NCBI RefSeq assembly: GCF_022387135.1
Contig: NZ_CP092462.1
Span: 1,612,001-1,676,000 of the forward strand
Reading direction: 5' to 3'
From: Comamonas sp. B21-038
GTDB taxonomy: Bacteria > Pseudomonadota > Gammaproteobacteria > Burkholderiales > Burkholderiaceae_C
Length of the DNA stretch: 64,000 nucleotides
The position numbers and the translations under genes were made by a program. Positions 53,054 through 62,559 of this stretch are shown one piece after another; the first letter of the stretch is position 1; every line of letters begins with the position of its first letter. The notes under the pieces were generated by a model. The model saw only the letters and a list, made by a program, of their open reading frames with translations, was not told the origin of the DNA and did not search any database.

Positions 53054-54220
53054 TCAGCGGATGGCTTCGGGCGCATCTCCATCGAGCATGCGCCGGGCGA
53101 TGATGACCCGCATGATTTCGTTGGTGCCTTCCAGAATCTGGTGCACCCGGGCGTCGCGCATCAGGCGCTCCAGCGGGTACTCCCGAATATAGCCGTAGCC
53201 GCCATGCAGTTGCAGCGCATCGTTGCAAACATTGAAACCTGCGTCCGTCGCAAAGCGTTTGGCCATTGCGCAGTAGGTCGAGGCATCGCGCGCGCCGGCG
53301 TCGAGCTTGCTGGCGGCCAGGCGCACCATCTGCCGCGCGGCGACCAGTTCGGTGGCCATGTCGGCCAGCTTGAATTGCAGCGCCTGAAAGCTGGCAATCG
53401 GCTTGCCGAACTGCTTGCGCTCCTGCATATAGCTTTGCGCCTGGGTCAGCGCGCCCTGGGCCGCGCCCACCGAGCAGGTGGCGATATTGATGCGGCCGCC
53501 GTCGAGCCCCTTCATCGCGATCTTGAAGCCTTCGCCCTCGCGGCCCAGCAGGTGGTTGGCGGGGATGCGCACATTGTCAAAGCTGATCACACGCGTGGGC
53601 TGGCTGTTCCAGCCCATCTTTTCTTCCTTCTTGCCGTAGCTGATGCCTTCCAGGTGCGCAGGCACCGCAAAGGCGCTGATGCCCGAGGCGCCCGATTGGG
53701 CATCACCGGTGCGGGCCATCAGCACCAGCATGTCGGTGGCGCCGGCCCCGCTGATGAAGGCCTTGCTGCCGTTGATGATGTAGTCATGGCCGACCAGCTC
53801 GGCCCGGGTTTTGAGCGAGGCGGCGTCGGACCCGGCACCGGGCTCGGTCAGGCAATAGCTGGCCAGCTTCTGACCGCTGGCGAGCAGCGGGCCCCATTCG
53901 TCGCGCACGGCATCGCTGGCCCAGGTGCCCAGCATCCAGGTCGCCATGTTGTGGATGGTGATGAAGGCGGTGGTGGACGGGTCCACCGCGGCCAGCTCCT
54001 CAAACACCAGGGTGGCGTCCAGCCGGGGCAGCGCCAGGCCGCCGGCGTTTTCAGGCGCATACAGGCCGCAAAAGCCCAGCTCGCCGGCCTTGGCAATCGC
54101 CTCACGGGGGAAGACGGCCTCTGCATCCCAGTGCGCGGCATGCGGGGCCAGCTCGGTCTGGGCAAAGGCGCGCGCGGTGTCGGCAAAGGCGCGTTGGTCT
54201 TCTGATAGCTCGAAATCCAT
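53054..54220 (-). CDS. Acyl-CoA dehydrogenase, isobutyryl-CoA type
   Basis: 388 residues, FAD-dependent. YCLTEPGAGSDAASLKTRAE, FISGAGATDMLVLMARTGD, RKQFGKPIASFQALQFKLAD and the catalytic-glutamate block RVHQILEGTNEIMRVIIAR give a complete ACAD. With mmsA and mmsB in the same stretch, oxidation of isobutyryl-CoA (valine pathway) is the best reading; 2-methylbutyryl-CoA is an alternative. GGAGACAAG precedes the ATG. Confidence 0.9.
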   Translation of the reverse strand: MDFELSEDQRAFADTARAFAQTELAPHAAHWDAEAVFPREAIAKAGELGFCGLYAPENAGGLALPRLDATLVFEELAAVDPSTTAFITIHNMATWMLGTWASDAVRDEWGPLLASGQKLASYCLTEPGAGSDAASLKTRAELVGHDYIINGSKAFISGAGATDMLVLMARTGDAQSGASGISAFAVPAHLEGISYGKKEEKMGWNSQPTRVISFDNVRIPANHLLGREGEGFKIAMKGLDGGRINIATCSVGAAQGALTQAQSYMQERKQFGKPIASFQALQFKLADMATELVAARQMVRLAASKLDAGARDASTYCAMAKRFATDAGFNVCNDALQLHGGYGYIREYPLERLMRDARVHQILEGTNEIMRVIIARRMLDGDAPEAIR

Positions 54221-54300
54221 GGACTTGTCTCCTGTCTCTTATCGCGCTGCGCCGGGCATGCGAGGCCCGGGCAGCACCGTTTTGTGGTGAACGCGGCTGG

Positions 54301-54726
54301 CTATGGTTTTTGTAGCAGCTCGGGCGGCGGGCCCTCGTGCAGCCAGACCATCAACTCCTTCTTGCGCTTGCCGATTTCGGCCACCAGGCATTCGTGGTAG
54401 CGGCGCGGCCAGTCGGGCTGGGCCTCGTGCGCGGCCTGCTGCTTTTTGCAGGTGGCCGCGCGCTGGCGTATCCACTCGTTCTGGTCGCGGCGCAGTGCAG
54501 GGCGCTCGTGCGCCGACAGAATGCGCATGACGTCGGCATACAGGATATTGTTGTCGGTATCGGCTTGCTGAAAGGCCTGCACCGCGCAGGCATTGGTTTG
54601 CTCGGTATTGCCGCCGCTCACACAGGCCGCGCCTGCCTGGGCAAGCACGGTCTGCGGCGCGAGGGCAGCCGAGGCTGCAAAAAACAGAGCCAGCAGTGCT
54701 GGGCGGAATGCAAAGGAATGGGGCAT
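54301..54726 (-). CDS. LprI-like (DUF1311) secreted protein
   Basis: 141 residues. Signal peptide about 1-30 (LLALFFAASAALAPQTVLAQ). The mature part fits the lysozyme-inhibitor LprI/DUF1311 family: NACAVQAFQQADTDNNILYA, then RRDQNEWIRQRAATC. Cysteines at CVSGG, NACA, ATCKK and HECL could form two disulfides. Start uncertain (ATG 54738 or 54726; the first is very close to a terminator). Function in envelope defence is family-based only. Confidence 0.75.
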   Translation of the reverse strand: MPHSFAFRPALLALFFAASAALAPQTVLAQAGAACVSGGNTEQTNACAVQAFQQADTDNNILYADVMRILSAHERPALRRDQNEWIRQRAATCKKQQAAHEAQPDWPRRYHECLVAEIGKRKKELMVWLHEGPPPELLQKP

Positions 54727-54744
54727 AGCCCAGATCATCGCCGC

Positions 54745-54779
54745 AAAACCGCAGCGGTCCGGCAAAGGGCCGCTGCGGT
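54745..54779 (-). terminator. Intrinsic terminator of mmsA
   Basis: Perfect 10-bp stem ACCGCAGCGG/CCGCTGCGGT, 12-base loop, then TTTT on the minus strand. Confidence 0.85.
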
Positions 54780-54794
54780 GTTGGCCAACGCCGC

Positions 54795-56318
54795 CTACTT
54801 CAGGCTGATCGTGGTGTTCACGCCATGGGCAATGGTGCTGTCGTCAAACCAGCGGGCCGTCACCGTCTTGGTCTGCGTGTAGAACATCACAACCTGCTTG
54901 CCGTAGGGGCCCAGGTCGCCGAGCTTGGAGGCGCGGCTGCCGGTGAACGAGAACAGTGGCACGGGCACGGGGATGGGCACATTGATGCCGATCTGGCCGA
55001 CATCGATCTCTTCCTGGAACTTGCGCGCTGCGGCGCCGCTTTGCGTGAAGATCGCCGTGCCGTTGCCATTGGGGTTGGCGTTGATGAAGGCAATCGCCTC
55101 ATCGATATCGGCGGCCTCGGCAATGCAGAGCACCGGGCCGAAGATTTCCTGGTCATAAATGGCCATGCCGGGTTTGACGCCGGAGAAGACCGTCGGGCCG
55201 ACAAAATTGCCCTTTTCATAACCCGCGACGGAGGGCTTGCGGCCATCGAGCTCCAGCTTGGCGCCGTCGGCAATGCCGCGCTCGATCAGGCCCTCGACCC
55301 GCGACAGCGCCTGGCAGGAGACGACCGGGCCCACATCGGTGCCCGCTTCGGTACCGGCAGAGACCTTCAGGGTCTTGGCCTTTTCGACCAATTCGGGGAT
55401 CCACTTCTGCGCTTCTCCGACCAGCACCACCACCGACAGCGCCATGCAGCGCTGGCCAGCGGCACCAAACGCCGCACCCGCGAGCGCGTTGAGCGACTGC
55501 TCCTTGTTGCAGTCGGGCAGCACGATGGCGTGGTTTTTCGCGCCCATCATGCATTGCACGCGCTTGCCGTTGAGCGATGCGCGGTTGTACACATGGGTGC
55601 CGACCTTGGTCGAGCCCACAAAGCTGATCGCCTTGATATCGGGGTGGTCGCAGATGGCGTTGACCGCGTCTTCGCCGCCGTGGATCACATTGAGCACGCC
55701 CGGGGGCACGCCGGCTTCCAGTGCCAGCTCGCACAGGCGCATGGTCACCATCGGGTCTTGCTCGGAGGGCTTGAGCACAAAGGTGTTGCCGGTCGCAATC
55801 GCCATCGGGAACATCCACAGCGGGATCATCGCCGGGAAGTTGAAAGGAGTGATGCCGGCGCAAACGCCCAGCGGCTGGTTCAGGGTGTAGGTGTCGACAC
55901 CATTGGCCACATTGTTGGCCAGCTCACCCAACTGCAGGGAGCCGATGTTGGCCGCATGCTCGACCACTTCCAGGCCGCGAAACACATCGCCTTCGGCGTC
56001 GGGCAGGGTCTTGCCTTGCTCGGCCGTCAGGATGGCCGCCAGCTCCTTCATGTTCTCGCGGATCAGCTGCTGGAGCTTGAGGAAGATGCGGGCGCGCACG
56101 CCAATCGGCGTCTTCTTCCAGGTCTTGAACGCTTCCTTGGCATTGGCCACGGCGGCGTTGATCTCTTCGGGCGTTGCAAAAGGCACGCGGGCCAGCACCT
56201 GCTGGGTCGCAGGGTTGACGACGTCACGCCACTGCGTGGTCTTGGACTCGACCAGCTGGCCGTTGATCAACAGCTTGACGGTCGGCGCCAAGGTGCTGGT
56301 GGATTGCGGTGCGTTCAT
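54795..56318 (-). CDS. mmsA: Methylmalonate-semialdehyde dehydrogenase (acylating)
   Basis: Oxidative, CoA-dependent conversion of methylmalonate semialdehyde to propionyl-CoA. 507 residues from ATG 56318 (CAGGAGACAAAACATG). [40 protein letters not shown] and the nucleophile in [11 protein letters not shown] are diagnostic. The C-terminal [20 protein letters not shown] matches MmsA. Its propionyl-CoA product links with prpE chemistry elsewhere in the window, not by operon. Confidence 0.95.
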   Translation of the reverse strand: MNAPQSTSTLAPTVKLLINGQLVESKTTQWRDVVNPATQQVLARVPFATPEEINAAVANAKEAFKTWKKTPIGVRARIFLKLQQLIRENMKELAAILTAEQGKTLPDAEGDVFRGLEVVEHAANIGSLQLGELANNVANGVDTYTLNQPLGVCAGITPFNFPAMIPLWMFPMAIATGNTFVLKPSEQDPMVTMRLCELALEAGVPPGVLNVIHGGEDAVNAICDHPDIKAISFVGSTKVGTHVYNRASLNGKRVQCMMGAKNHAIVLPDCNKEQSLNALAGAAFGAAGQRCMALSVVVLVGEAQKWIPELVEKAKTLKVSAGTEAGTDVGPVVSCQALSRVEGLIERGIADGAKLELDGRKPSVAGYEKGNFVGPTVFSGVKPGMAIYDQEIFGPVLCIAEAADIDEAIAFINANPNGNGTAIFTQSGAAARKFQEEIDVGQIGINVPIPVPVPLFSFTGSRASKLGDLGPYGKQVVMFYTQTKTVTARWFDDSTIAHGVNTTISLK

Positions 56319-56426
56319 GTTTTGTCTCCTGGGTATCTGGGTCACGAGCGGCGGCAGGTTGCCAGCGGGCAAGCTACCGTTGGTGCCCATGGTAGATGTG
56401 CGCATTCGCCCAAACAAGAGGTTGAC

Positions 56427-56452
56427 TGCACATGGCTGTGCGAAGCTGCACA
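56427..56452. promoter_or_regulatory. TGCACA repeat cluster between mmsA and the DUF6630 gene
   Basis: TGCACA-tggc-TGTGC-gaagc-TGCACA: three half-sites in alternating orientation about 110 bases upstream of mmsA. The same hexamers occur before the LysR gene (58696-58726). Confidence 0.45.
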
Positions 56453-56513
56453 TTCCCCTTGCTGCAGACGGCTTGGGGCATACTGTTCTGGTGGCTTTGC
56501 AAAGGAGGCTTGT

Positions 56514-57125
56514 ATGGGTTGGTTAGAAAGAATCGGTCAGCTGTTGGGCGCCAAACCGCCGGCCCAAGACGGAAGCACCGCACCGGCGCTTGCGCCTGAA
56601 CGCCCCTCGGAGCCTACGCTGGACGACTGGCATGCCTTGTGCCTGGCTTGGGGTCAGGCGCTGGCATTGGACGATACCGCTGAACTGTGGAGCGAGGTGC
56701 GCCAGGCCATCGAGCAGCCGGCGCTCTACCTTGATCGCTTTGCGGATGCGTTGGTCAACCGGGGGATGGACGAGCCCGAGCATGTGACGCCTTGGCTGGC
56801 GCTGTTAGAAGGGCTGCAGCGCCGTGGGCAGAACGTTGAGCTCGATTGGAAGCTGGGCATGGACGACGCCATCTGGGCGCTGCAGCAGCTGAAAACCGTG
56901 CAGCAAGCTGGTGTGGACCTGCAGGTGCTGGCGGGCAGCAAGGCGCTGAACCATGAGGCCTTGCAGGAAGCGGGTGACTGCCTGCGCCGCCAGGGACTGA
57001 GCTTGGTCAGCATCGACATCGATAGCGATAGTTATCCGCTGTCTGTGTTGGAAACCAGCGCTGTCGCGCCTTTGCAGGCCCTGGCCCAACGGGTGGGCGG
57101 CAAACTGCTGACTTTGCACAATTAG
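56514..57125 (+). CDS. DUF6630-like protein
   Basis: 203 residues, preceded by AAAGGAGG. I recognise a resemblance to DUF6630: [20 protein letters not shown] near the front and a ferredoxin-like C-terminal half ([20 protein letters not shown]). No membrane segment or signal. Function unknown. Divergent from mmsA. Confidence 0.7.
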   Translation: MGWLERIGQLLGAKPPAQDGSTAPALAPERPSEPTLDDWHALCLAWGQALALDDTAELWSEVRQAIEQPALYLDRFADALVNRGMDEPEHVTPWLALLEGLQRRGQNVELDWKLGMDDAIWALQQLKTVQQAGVDLQVLAGSKALNHEALQEAGDCLRRQGLSLVSIDIDSDSYPLSVLETSAVAPLQALAQRVGGKLLTLHN

Positions 57126-57257
57126 TTGCGCAACAAAATAACCTTTTGGCCCTGCGCGGTGTAACGCTGTTTTATCCTTGCGCACCTTCGCGGTGCGTGC
57201 CAGCTTCAGCTGGGCTGAGCGCACTATCTTTTTCGCTAACGCCCGGCGCTCTACTCC

Positions 57258-58661
57258 ATGAACAAACAGGCCCCAGCGGAGCAATCGAGGGCCGAGCATG
57301 GCACCGACGATCTCCAACGCAATCTCAGCAACCGCCATATCCAGTTGATCGCCATTGGCGGCGCCATCGGCACGGGCCTCTTCATGGGCTCGGGCAAGAC
57401 CATCAGCCTGGCGGGGCCGTCGATCGTGCTGGTCTACGCCATCATCGGCATCATGCTGTTCTTTGTGATGCGGGCCATGGGGGAGCTGCTGCTGTCCAAC
57501 CTGCAGTACAAGTCCTTCATCGATTTCTCCGACGACCTGCTGGGCCCCTGGGCTGGCTTTTTCACCGGGTGGACCTACTGGTTCTGCTGGATCATCACCG
57601 GCATTGCCGATGTGATTGCGATCTCCGCCTACGCCCAGTTCTGGTGGCCTGATCTGCCCCAGTGGGCACCCGCGATCGCCTGCGTGGCCTTGCTGCTGTC
57701 GCTGAACCTGCTGACCGTCAAGCTGTTTGGCGAGATCGAGTTCTGGTTTGCGATGATCAAGATTGTCGCGATCGTCGCACTGGTGGGCACGGGCCTGTAC
57801 ATGGTCAGCACCGGTTTCAGCTCGCCAGCCGGGCGCCAGGCGAGTATCGCCAACCTCTGGAACGATGGCGGGCTCTTCCCCCATGGGGCGATGGGCTTTT
57901 TTGCCGGCTTCCAGATCGCGGTGTTCGCCTTTGTCGGTATCGAGCTGGTGGGCACCACAGCCGCCGAGGCCAAGGACCCGCACCGCACCCTGCCGCGCGC
58001 GATCAACTCGATTCCGGTGCGCATCATCATCTTCTACGTCTGCGCGCTGATCGCCATCATGGCCGTCACCCCCTGGCGTGATGTGGTTCCGAGCAAGAGC
58101 CCGTTTGTGGAACTGTTTGTGCTGGCCGGCCTGCCTGCCGCAGCGAGCGTGATCAATTTTGTCGTGCTGACCTCGGCCGCCTCATCGGCCAACAGCGGCG
58201 TGTTCTCCACCAGCCGCATGCTGTTTGGACTGGCGCTCAAAGGAGATGCACCGCGCTCGTTTGGCAAGCTCTCGGCCAGCAGCGTGCCTTCGCGCGGCCT
58301 GCTGTTCTCCTGCGTCTGCCTGCTGGGCGGTGCGTTTTTGATGTGGGTGGTGCCCAACCTGGTGGAAGCCTTCACCTTGGTGACCACCGTCTCGGCCATC
58401 CTCTTCATGTTTGTCTGGTCGCTGATCCTGCTGTCCTATATCAGCTACCGCAAGCAGCGCCCGGCGCTGCATGAGGCCTCCCACTACCGCATGCCCGGCG
58501 GCGTGTTCATGTGCTGGGTCTGCCTGGCCTTCTTTGCCGCCGTGCTGGTGCTGCTCAGCCTGGAGCTGGACACGCGCCAGGCGCTGATCGCCACGCCGGC
58601 CTGGTTTGTGCTGCTGGGCCTGGCCTATGCCTGGCAACGCAAGCGCGCCTCACTCGCCTGA
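57258..58661 (+). CDS. cycA: Amino-acid permease, CycA-like (D-Ala/D-Ser/Gly)
   Basis: 467-residue APC-family importer with twelve helices. NRHIQLIAIGGAIGTGLFMG is the first-helix signature, then GELLLSNLQYKSFIDFSDDL and VFAFVGIELVGTTAAEAKDP. LGPWAGFFTGWTYWFCWII and overall order match E. coli CycA (470 residues). Its 132-base leader has small hairpins (CGCACC/GGTGCG near 57180) but no glycine-riboswitch signature. Confidence 0.88.
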   Translation: MNKQAPAEQSRAEHGTDDLQRNLSNRHIQLIAIGGAIGTGLFMGSGKTISLAGPSIVLVYAIIGIMLFFVMRAMGELLLSNLQYKSFIDFSDDLLGPWAGFFTGWTYWFCWIITGIADVIAISAYAQFWWPDLPQWAPAIACVALLLSLNLLTVKLFGEIEFWFAMIKIVAIVALVGTGLYMVSTGFSSPAGRQASIANLWNDGGLFPHGAMGFFAGFQIAVFAFVGIELVGTTAAEAKDPHRTLPRAINSIPVRIIIFYVCALIAIMAVTPWRDVVPSKSPFVELFVLAGLPAAASVINFVVLTSAASSANSGVFSTSRMLFGLALKGDAPRSFGKLSASSVPSRGLLFSCVCLLGGAFLMWVVPNLVEAFTLVTTVSAILFMFVWSLILLSYISYRKQRPALHEASHYRMPGGVFMCWVCLAFFAAVLVLLSLELDTRQALIATPAWFVLLGLAYAWQRKRASLA

Positions 58662-58695
58662 TCGGAGCCAGGGACGCTGCCTTACTGCTGCCCCT

Positions 58696-58726
58696 GTTGC
58701 AAATTTGCACAATAATGCTGTGCAAC
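58696..58726. promoter_or_regulatory. Nested inverted repeats upstream of the LysR gene
   Basis: GTTGCA...TGCAAC (58696-58726) encloses the palindrome GCAAATTTGC (58699-58708) and TTGCAC-N9-GTGCAA (58705-58725). They end 18 bases before the LysR ATG, where autoregulation is expected. Confidence 0.5.
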
Positions 58727-58743
58727 ATCGACAAGGGGCTGGC

Positions 58744-59634
58744 ATGGATTGGGATCATTTGCGCTTTTTCTGGGCCTTGGTGCAGGCAGGCACCTTGGTG
58801 GGTGCGGCCAAGGCGCTGGGCGTGGAGCACACGACGGTGTCGCGCCGCATCCAGGCGTTGGAAAAGCAGCTCGGCGCCACCTTGTTTACCCGCGAGGGCA
58901 GCGGCTACAAGCTGACCGATGCCGGCCGCCAGTTGCAGCCACGGGCCGAGGCCATGGACCAGATTGCGCGCGGCATTGCGCCGATTGCCGCCAGCCAAGG
59001 CGCCGAGACGCCCAGCGGCGTGGTGCGTATCGGCGTGACCGAGGGCTTTGGCACCCAGGTGCTGGCCAAGCACCTGGCTGTGTTGGCCCAGCGCTACCCA
59101 TTGCTGACGATTGACCTGCTGGCCGTGCCGCGCATGCTCCAGCTCTCGCGCCGCGAAGCCGACATCGTCATCTCGCTGGAGCGCCCGGTGCGCGATACCG
59201 TCGTGACCAGCCGGCTGACCGAGTACCGCCTGTATCTGTATGGCCAGCGCGAATACCTGGCGCGCCATCCGCTGATCACCTCGACCGAAGGCCTGGCCAG
59301 CCACCGCTTTGTGCACTATGTCGATGACCAGCTGTTCACCAAGGAGCTGCAGTTTCTCGACAGCCTGAGCGCACCGCAGCGCTTCAGCTTCCGCAGCACC
59401 AGCATCCTGGCGCAGTACACCGCCGTGCGCACCGGTGCAGGCTTGGGGGTGCTGCCCGGCTTTCTGGCCGACAAGGATCCGCTGCTGCAGCGCGTGCTGC
59501 CCGAGCAGGCCCAGTTCACCCGCACTTTCTGGATGTCGATGCCGCCGGAGCTGCGCTCGGTGCCAGGCATCCAGGTGGTCTGGCGCTTTTTGCAGGCCAC
59601 GGTGCAGGAGCAGCAGGACCTGCTGCTGTGCTGA
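58744..59634 (+). CDS. LysR-family transcriptional regulator
   Basis: 296 residues. N-terminal winged helix: HLRFFWALVQAGTLVGAAKA, LGVEHTTVSRRIQALEKQLG; effector-binding domain about 90-296. The WDHLRFFWAL start resembles regulators found next to mmsA in other proteobacteria. Target unproven; candidates are mmsA (shared TGCACA sites), cycA upstream, or the TRAP operon downstream. Confidence 0.88.
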   Translation: MDWDHLRFFWALVQAGTLVGAAKALGVEHTTVSRRIQALEKQLGATLFTREGSGYKLTDAGRQLQPRAEAMDQIARGIAPIAASQGAETPSGVVRIGVTEGFGTQVLAKHLAVLAQRYPLLTIDLLAVPRMLQLSRREADIVISLERPVRDTVVTSRLTEYRLYLYGQREYLARHPLITSTEGLASHRFVHYVDDQLFTKELQFLDSLSAPQRFSFRSTSILAQYTAVRTGAGLGVLPGFLADKDPLLQRVLPEQAQFTRTFWMSMPPELRSVPGIQVVWRFLQATVQEQQDLLLC

Positions 59635-59646
59635 CCTCCGGCACCT

Positions 59647-59675
59647 AAAAAAACCGGCTGCCAAGGCAGCCGGTT
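59647..59675. terminator. Terminator of the TRAP operon and the LysR gene
   Basis: Stem AACCGGCTGCC/GGCAGCCGGTT with a minimal AA apex. On the minus strand it runs into seven T; on the plus strand T is sparse. Mainly serves dctM. Confidence 0.8.
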
Positions 59676-59696
59676 CGTTGTGCAGCGACACGCGGT

Positions 59697-60992
59697 TTAC
59701 ATGTTGTTCGGCAGCACGGTGACGATTTGCGGAAAGAACCACAGAATCACCAGGGCCAGCACCATCAGCACAAAGTACGGCGCGCAGACGCGGGCCAGGT
59801 AGGTGATCTGCTTGCCCGTCATGCCTTGCAGCACAAACAGGTTGAAGCCCACTGGCGGTGTGATCTGGGCAGTCTCCACGGTGATCACCAGGAAGATGCC
59901 GAACCACAGCGGATCGATACCGGCAGCCTGGATGATCGGCAGCACTACGCCCATGGTCAGCACGATCGTGGAGATACCGTCCAGGAAGCAGCCGATTAGG
60001 ATGTAGAAGATGCCGAGCACGATGATCAGCATCGCCGGCGACAGGTTCAGACTGCCGACATACTCGGCCAGCTGGCGTGGCAGGCCGATATAACCCATCG
60101 ACAAGGTCATGAACGCAGCGCCGGCGAGGATCAGCGCGATCATGCAGTACAGGCGCGTGGCGCCAAACAGCGAGTCCCTGAAGTTCTTCCAGGTCAGCGC
60201 GCCTTGGGCGGCAGACAGCACCAGCGAGCCCACCACACCGATGGCAGCTGCTTCGGTCGCCGTTGCAATGCCGGTGTAAATACTGGCAATCACCGAGGCA
60301 ATCAGCAGCACCACCGGGATCAGGTGGCGCGACTCGTGGAGCTTTTGCTTGAAGCTCATCGTGCTGTCAGCCTTGGGAATCTTGTTCGGGTTGAGCAGCG
60401 CCCAGAACACGATCCAGCCGCTGAACATCAGCGCCAGCATGATGCCGGGCAGCACGCCGGCCATGAAGAGCTTGGAGATCGACATCTCCGCGGCCACGCC
60501 GTAGACGATCAGGATGATCGATGGCGGAATCAGCAGGCCCAGGGTGGCAGGGCCGCCCAGCGAGCCGATGACCATGTTCTCGGGGTAGCCGCGCTTCATC
60601 AGCTCGGGCACGTTCATCTTGCCGACGGTGGCGCAGGTGGCGGCCGACGAGCCAGACACCGCCGCAAAAATCGTGCAGCCAATCACATTGGTGTGCAGCA
60701 AGCGGCCGGGCAGCAGGTTGACCCAGGGTGCGAGGCCGCGGAACATGCTCTCCGATAGGTTCGTGCGGTAGAGAATCTCACCCATCCAGACGAACAGCGG
60801 CAGCGCCGTCAAGGTCCAGCTGCTGGCCGATCCCCAGATCGTCATGGCCATCGCGTCCCCAGCCGCACGGGCGGTGAAGAACTCCATGCCGAACCAGGCG
60901 ACACCGGCCAGGGTCAGACCCACCCAGACGCCGCCGCCCAGCAGGATCAGCAGCACCACGATCAGCGCAATGCTGGCGGTAATTTCATTCAT
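59697..60992 (-). CDS. dctM: TRAP transporter large permease
   Basis: 431-residue DctM/SiaM-type sodium-coupled permease with about twelve helices. AAVSGSSAATCATVGKMNVP, LGLLIPPSIILIVYG and TVETAQITPPVGFNLFVLQG are conserved DctM segments. Overlaps dctQ by eight bases. The substrate is set by dctP and is unknown. Confidence 0.92.
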   Translation of the reverse strand: MNEITASIALIVVLLILLGGGVWVGLTLAGVAWFGMEFFTARAAGDAMAMTIWGSASSWTLTALPLFVWMGEILYRTNLSESMFRGLAPWVNLLPGRLLHTNVIGCTIFAAVSGSSAATCATVGKMNVPELMKRGYPENMVIGSLGGPATLGLLIPPSIILIVYGVAAEMSISKLFMAGVLPGIMLALMFSGWIVFWALLNPNKIPKADSTMSFKQKLHESRHLIPVVLLIASVIASIYTGIATATEAAAIGVVGSLVLSAAQGALTWKNFRDSLFGATRLYCMIALILAGAAFMTLSMGYIGLPRQLAEYVGSLNLSPAMLIIVLGIFYILIGCFLDGISTIVLTMGVVLPIIQAAGIDPLWFGIFLVITVETAQITPPVGFNLFVLQGMTGKQITYLARVCAPYFVLMVLALVILWFFPQIVTVLPNNM

Positions 60993-61500
60993 GGTGGGCG
61001 TCCTCTTTAACCACAGGTTTGCGTTTGCCCATCAGCTCCAGCACCAGCTCGTCGCAAAAGGCGATAAAGAACACCAGCGTACCCAGTGCCATGAAAATTT
61101 GGGGAATCCACAGCGGCGTCGCGTCGATGCCGACCGAAATATCGTCGATCTCCCAGGATTGCCAGACCAGGCGCGAAGCGTAGAACGCCAGGAAGCCCGA
61201 CAGCACGGTGGCGATGACCAATGCAATCACTTCCATGGTCTTGAGGGCGGAGCCTTTGAGCGCGCCCAGCAGCAGGGTCACGCGGATATGCTCGCCTTTT
61301 TTGAGGGTACTGGCCAGGGCCATGAAGCCCGCTCCCGCCATCGCGTAGCCAGCATAGGAATCGGTGCCCGGGGCACTGAAGCCGAACAGGCGGCTGATGA
61401 CGGTGAGCAGCACCATCACGAGGATGCCGATCATTGAAAGCCCCGCCAGCCAGGCGGAGGCTTCATACAGTCCATTGAGTAGCTTGCGCATGCTTGTCAT
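60985..61500 (-). CDS. dctQ: TRAP transporter small permease
   Basis: 171 residues with four helices, DctQ family. MIGILVMVLLTVISRLFGFS is the first helix pair and FMALASTLKKGEHIRVTLLL the conserved loop. Partner of DctM in the inner membrane. dctP ends 75 bases upstream; no hairpin between. Confidence 0.88.
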   Translation of the reverse strand: MTSMRKLLNGLYEASAWLAGLSMIGILVMVLLTVISRLFGFSAPGTDSYAGYAMAGAGFMALASTLKKGEHIRVTLLLGALKGSALKTMEVIALVIATVLSGFLAFYASRLVWQSWEIDDISVGIDATPLWIPQIFMALGTLVFFIAFCDELVLELMGKRKPVVKEDAHHE

Positions 61501-61575
61501 TCAAAGCAGTAAAGGTTGCTGACTATGCAGCCCACCCGGCCTAGGCCGGCGGACTGCATAGAGAGGGGCCGTGGC

Positions 61576-62559
61576 TTACTTGGAGGCCTGGTAGGCGTCC
61601 AAAATGGCCTTGCCTTCAGCGCCCGCCTTGTCGGTCCATTCCTTGATGACGGTCTCGCCGACCTTGGCCAGGTCAGCCTTGAGCTGGGCCGATGGCTGCT
61701 CGATGCTCATGCCGCCTTGCTTCAGGGTCGCCAGCGACTTGGCATCCACTTCCTTGGATTCCTTCCAGCCGCGCTCTTCGGCAGCAGCAGCGGCCTTGAG
61801 CACCGCTTCCTGCTCGGTCTTGCCCAGCGCGTTGAAGGCCTTCTTGCTCACGGTGACGGCATTCTTCGGTATCCAGGCCTGCACGTTGTAGTAGTACTTC
61901 AGGTTTTCAAACAGCTTGTTGTCGGCGCCGGTGGCGCTGGAGGTGATCAGGCCATCGACCACGCCGGTGGCCAGGGCTTGGGACAGCTCGGCTTCCTGCA
62001 CGGTCGCCGGTTGCGCGCCGATCAGCTCGCCAATGCGGGCCGTCGTGGGCGAGTAGACGCGCCATTTCATGCCCTTGAGGTCAGCTGCCGAGTTGATGGG
62101 CTTCTTGGTGTAGATGCCTTGCGGCGGCCAGGCCACCGAATACAGCAGCACCTGGCCTTGCTTGTCCAGCAACTTCTGCAGCGCCGGCTTTTGGGCCTGG
62201 TAGAGCTTGAACGCGTCGTCGTAGTTGTTGACGAGGAAGGGCAGTCCATCGACACCGAAGATCTGCGATTCATTCTGGAAACTCACCAGAAAGAACTCGC
62301 CCATTTGCGCATTACCGGTTTGCACGGCACGCTTGATTTCGGGCATTTTGAACAGCGATGCACCAAAATGGGGTGTGATTTTGAGTTTGCCGCTGGTCGC
62401 CGCGTCCACGTCCTTGACGAACTGCTCATTGTTTTTGGAGTGAAAGTTAAATGGTGCATACGCCGTGGCGAAATCCCATTTGGTTTGCGCAGCGGCTGCG
62501 GTGGCAAAACCGATGCTGGCAACCAGGGTGGCGGTGGCACAAAAAACTCGACGCTTCAT
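61576..62559 (-). CDS. dctP: TRAP transporter substrate-binding protein
   Basis: Periplasmic binding protein, 327 residues from ATG 62559 (AGAAGGAGC upstream). Signal peptide ATLVASIGFATAAAAQ. DctP fold with the carboxylate-binding arginine in LKGMKWRVYSPTTARIGEL and QEAELSQALATGVVDGLITS. Ligand likely an organic acid; not further resolved. Confidence 0.92.
   Translation of the reverse strand: MKRRVFCATATLVASIGFATAAAAQTKWDFATAYAPFNFHSKNNEQFVKDVDAATSGKLKITPHFGASLFKMPEIKRAVQTGNAQMGEFFLVSFQNESQIFGVDGLPFLVNNYDDAFKLYQAQKPALQKLLDKQGQVLLYSVAWPPQGIYTKKPINSAADLKGMKWRVYSPTTARIGELIGAQPATVQEAELSQALATGVVDGLITSSATGADNKLFENLKYYYNVQAWIPKNAVTVSKKAFNALGKTEQEAVLKAAAAAEERGWKESKEVDAKSLATLKQGGMSIEQPSAQLKADLAKVGETVIKEWTDKAGAEGKAILDAYQASK

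Noticed and set aside
57126-57257. Possible glycine riboswitch upstream of cycA
   Set aside because: Small hairpins are present but the conserved GGAGAG and GCCGA-type aptamer segments are not.
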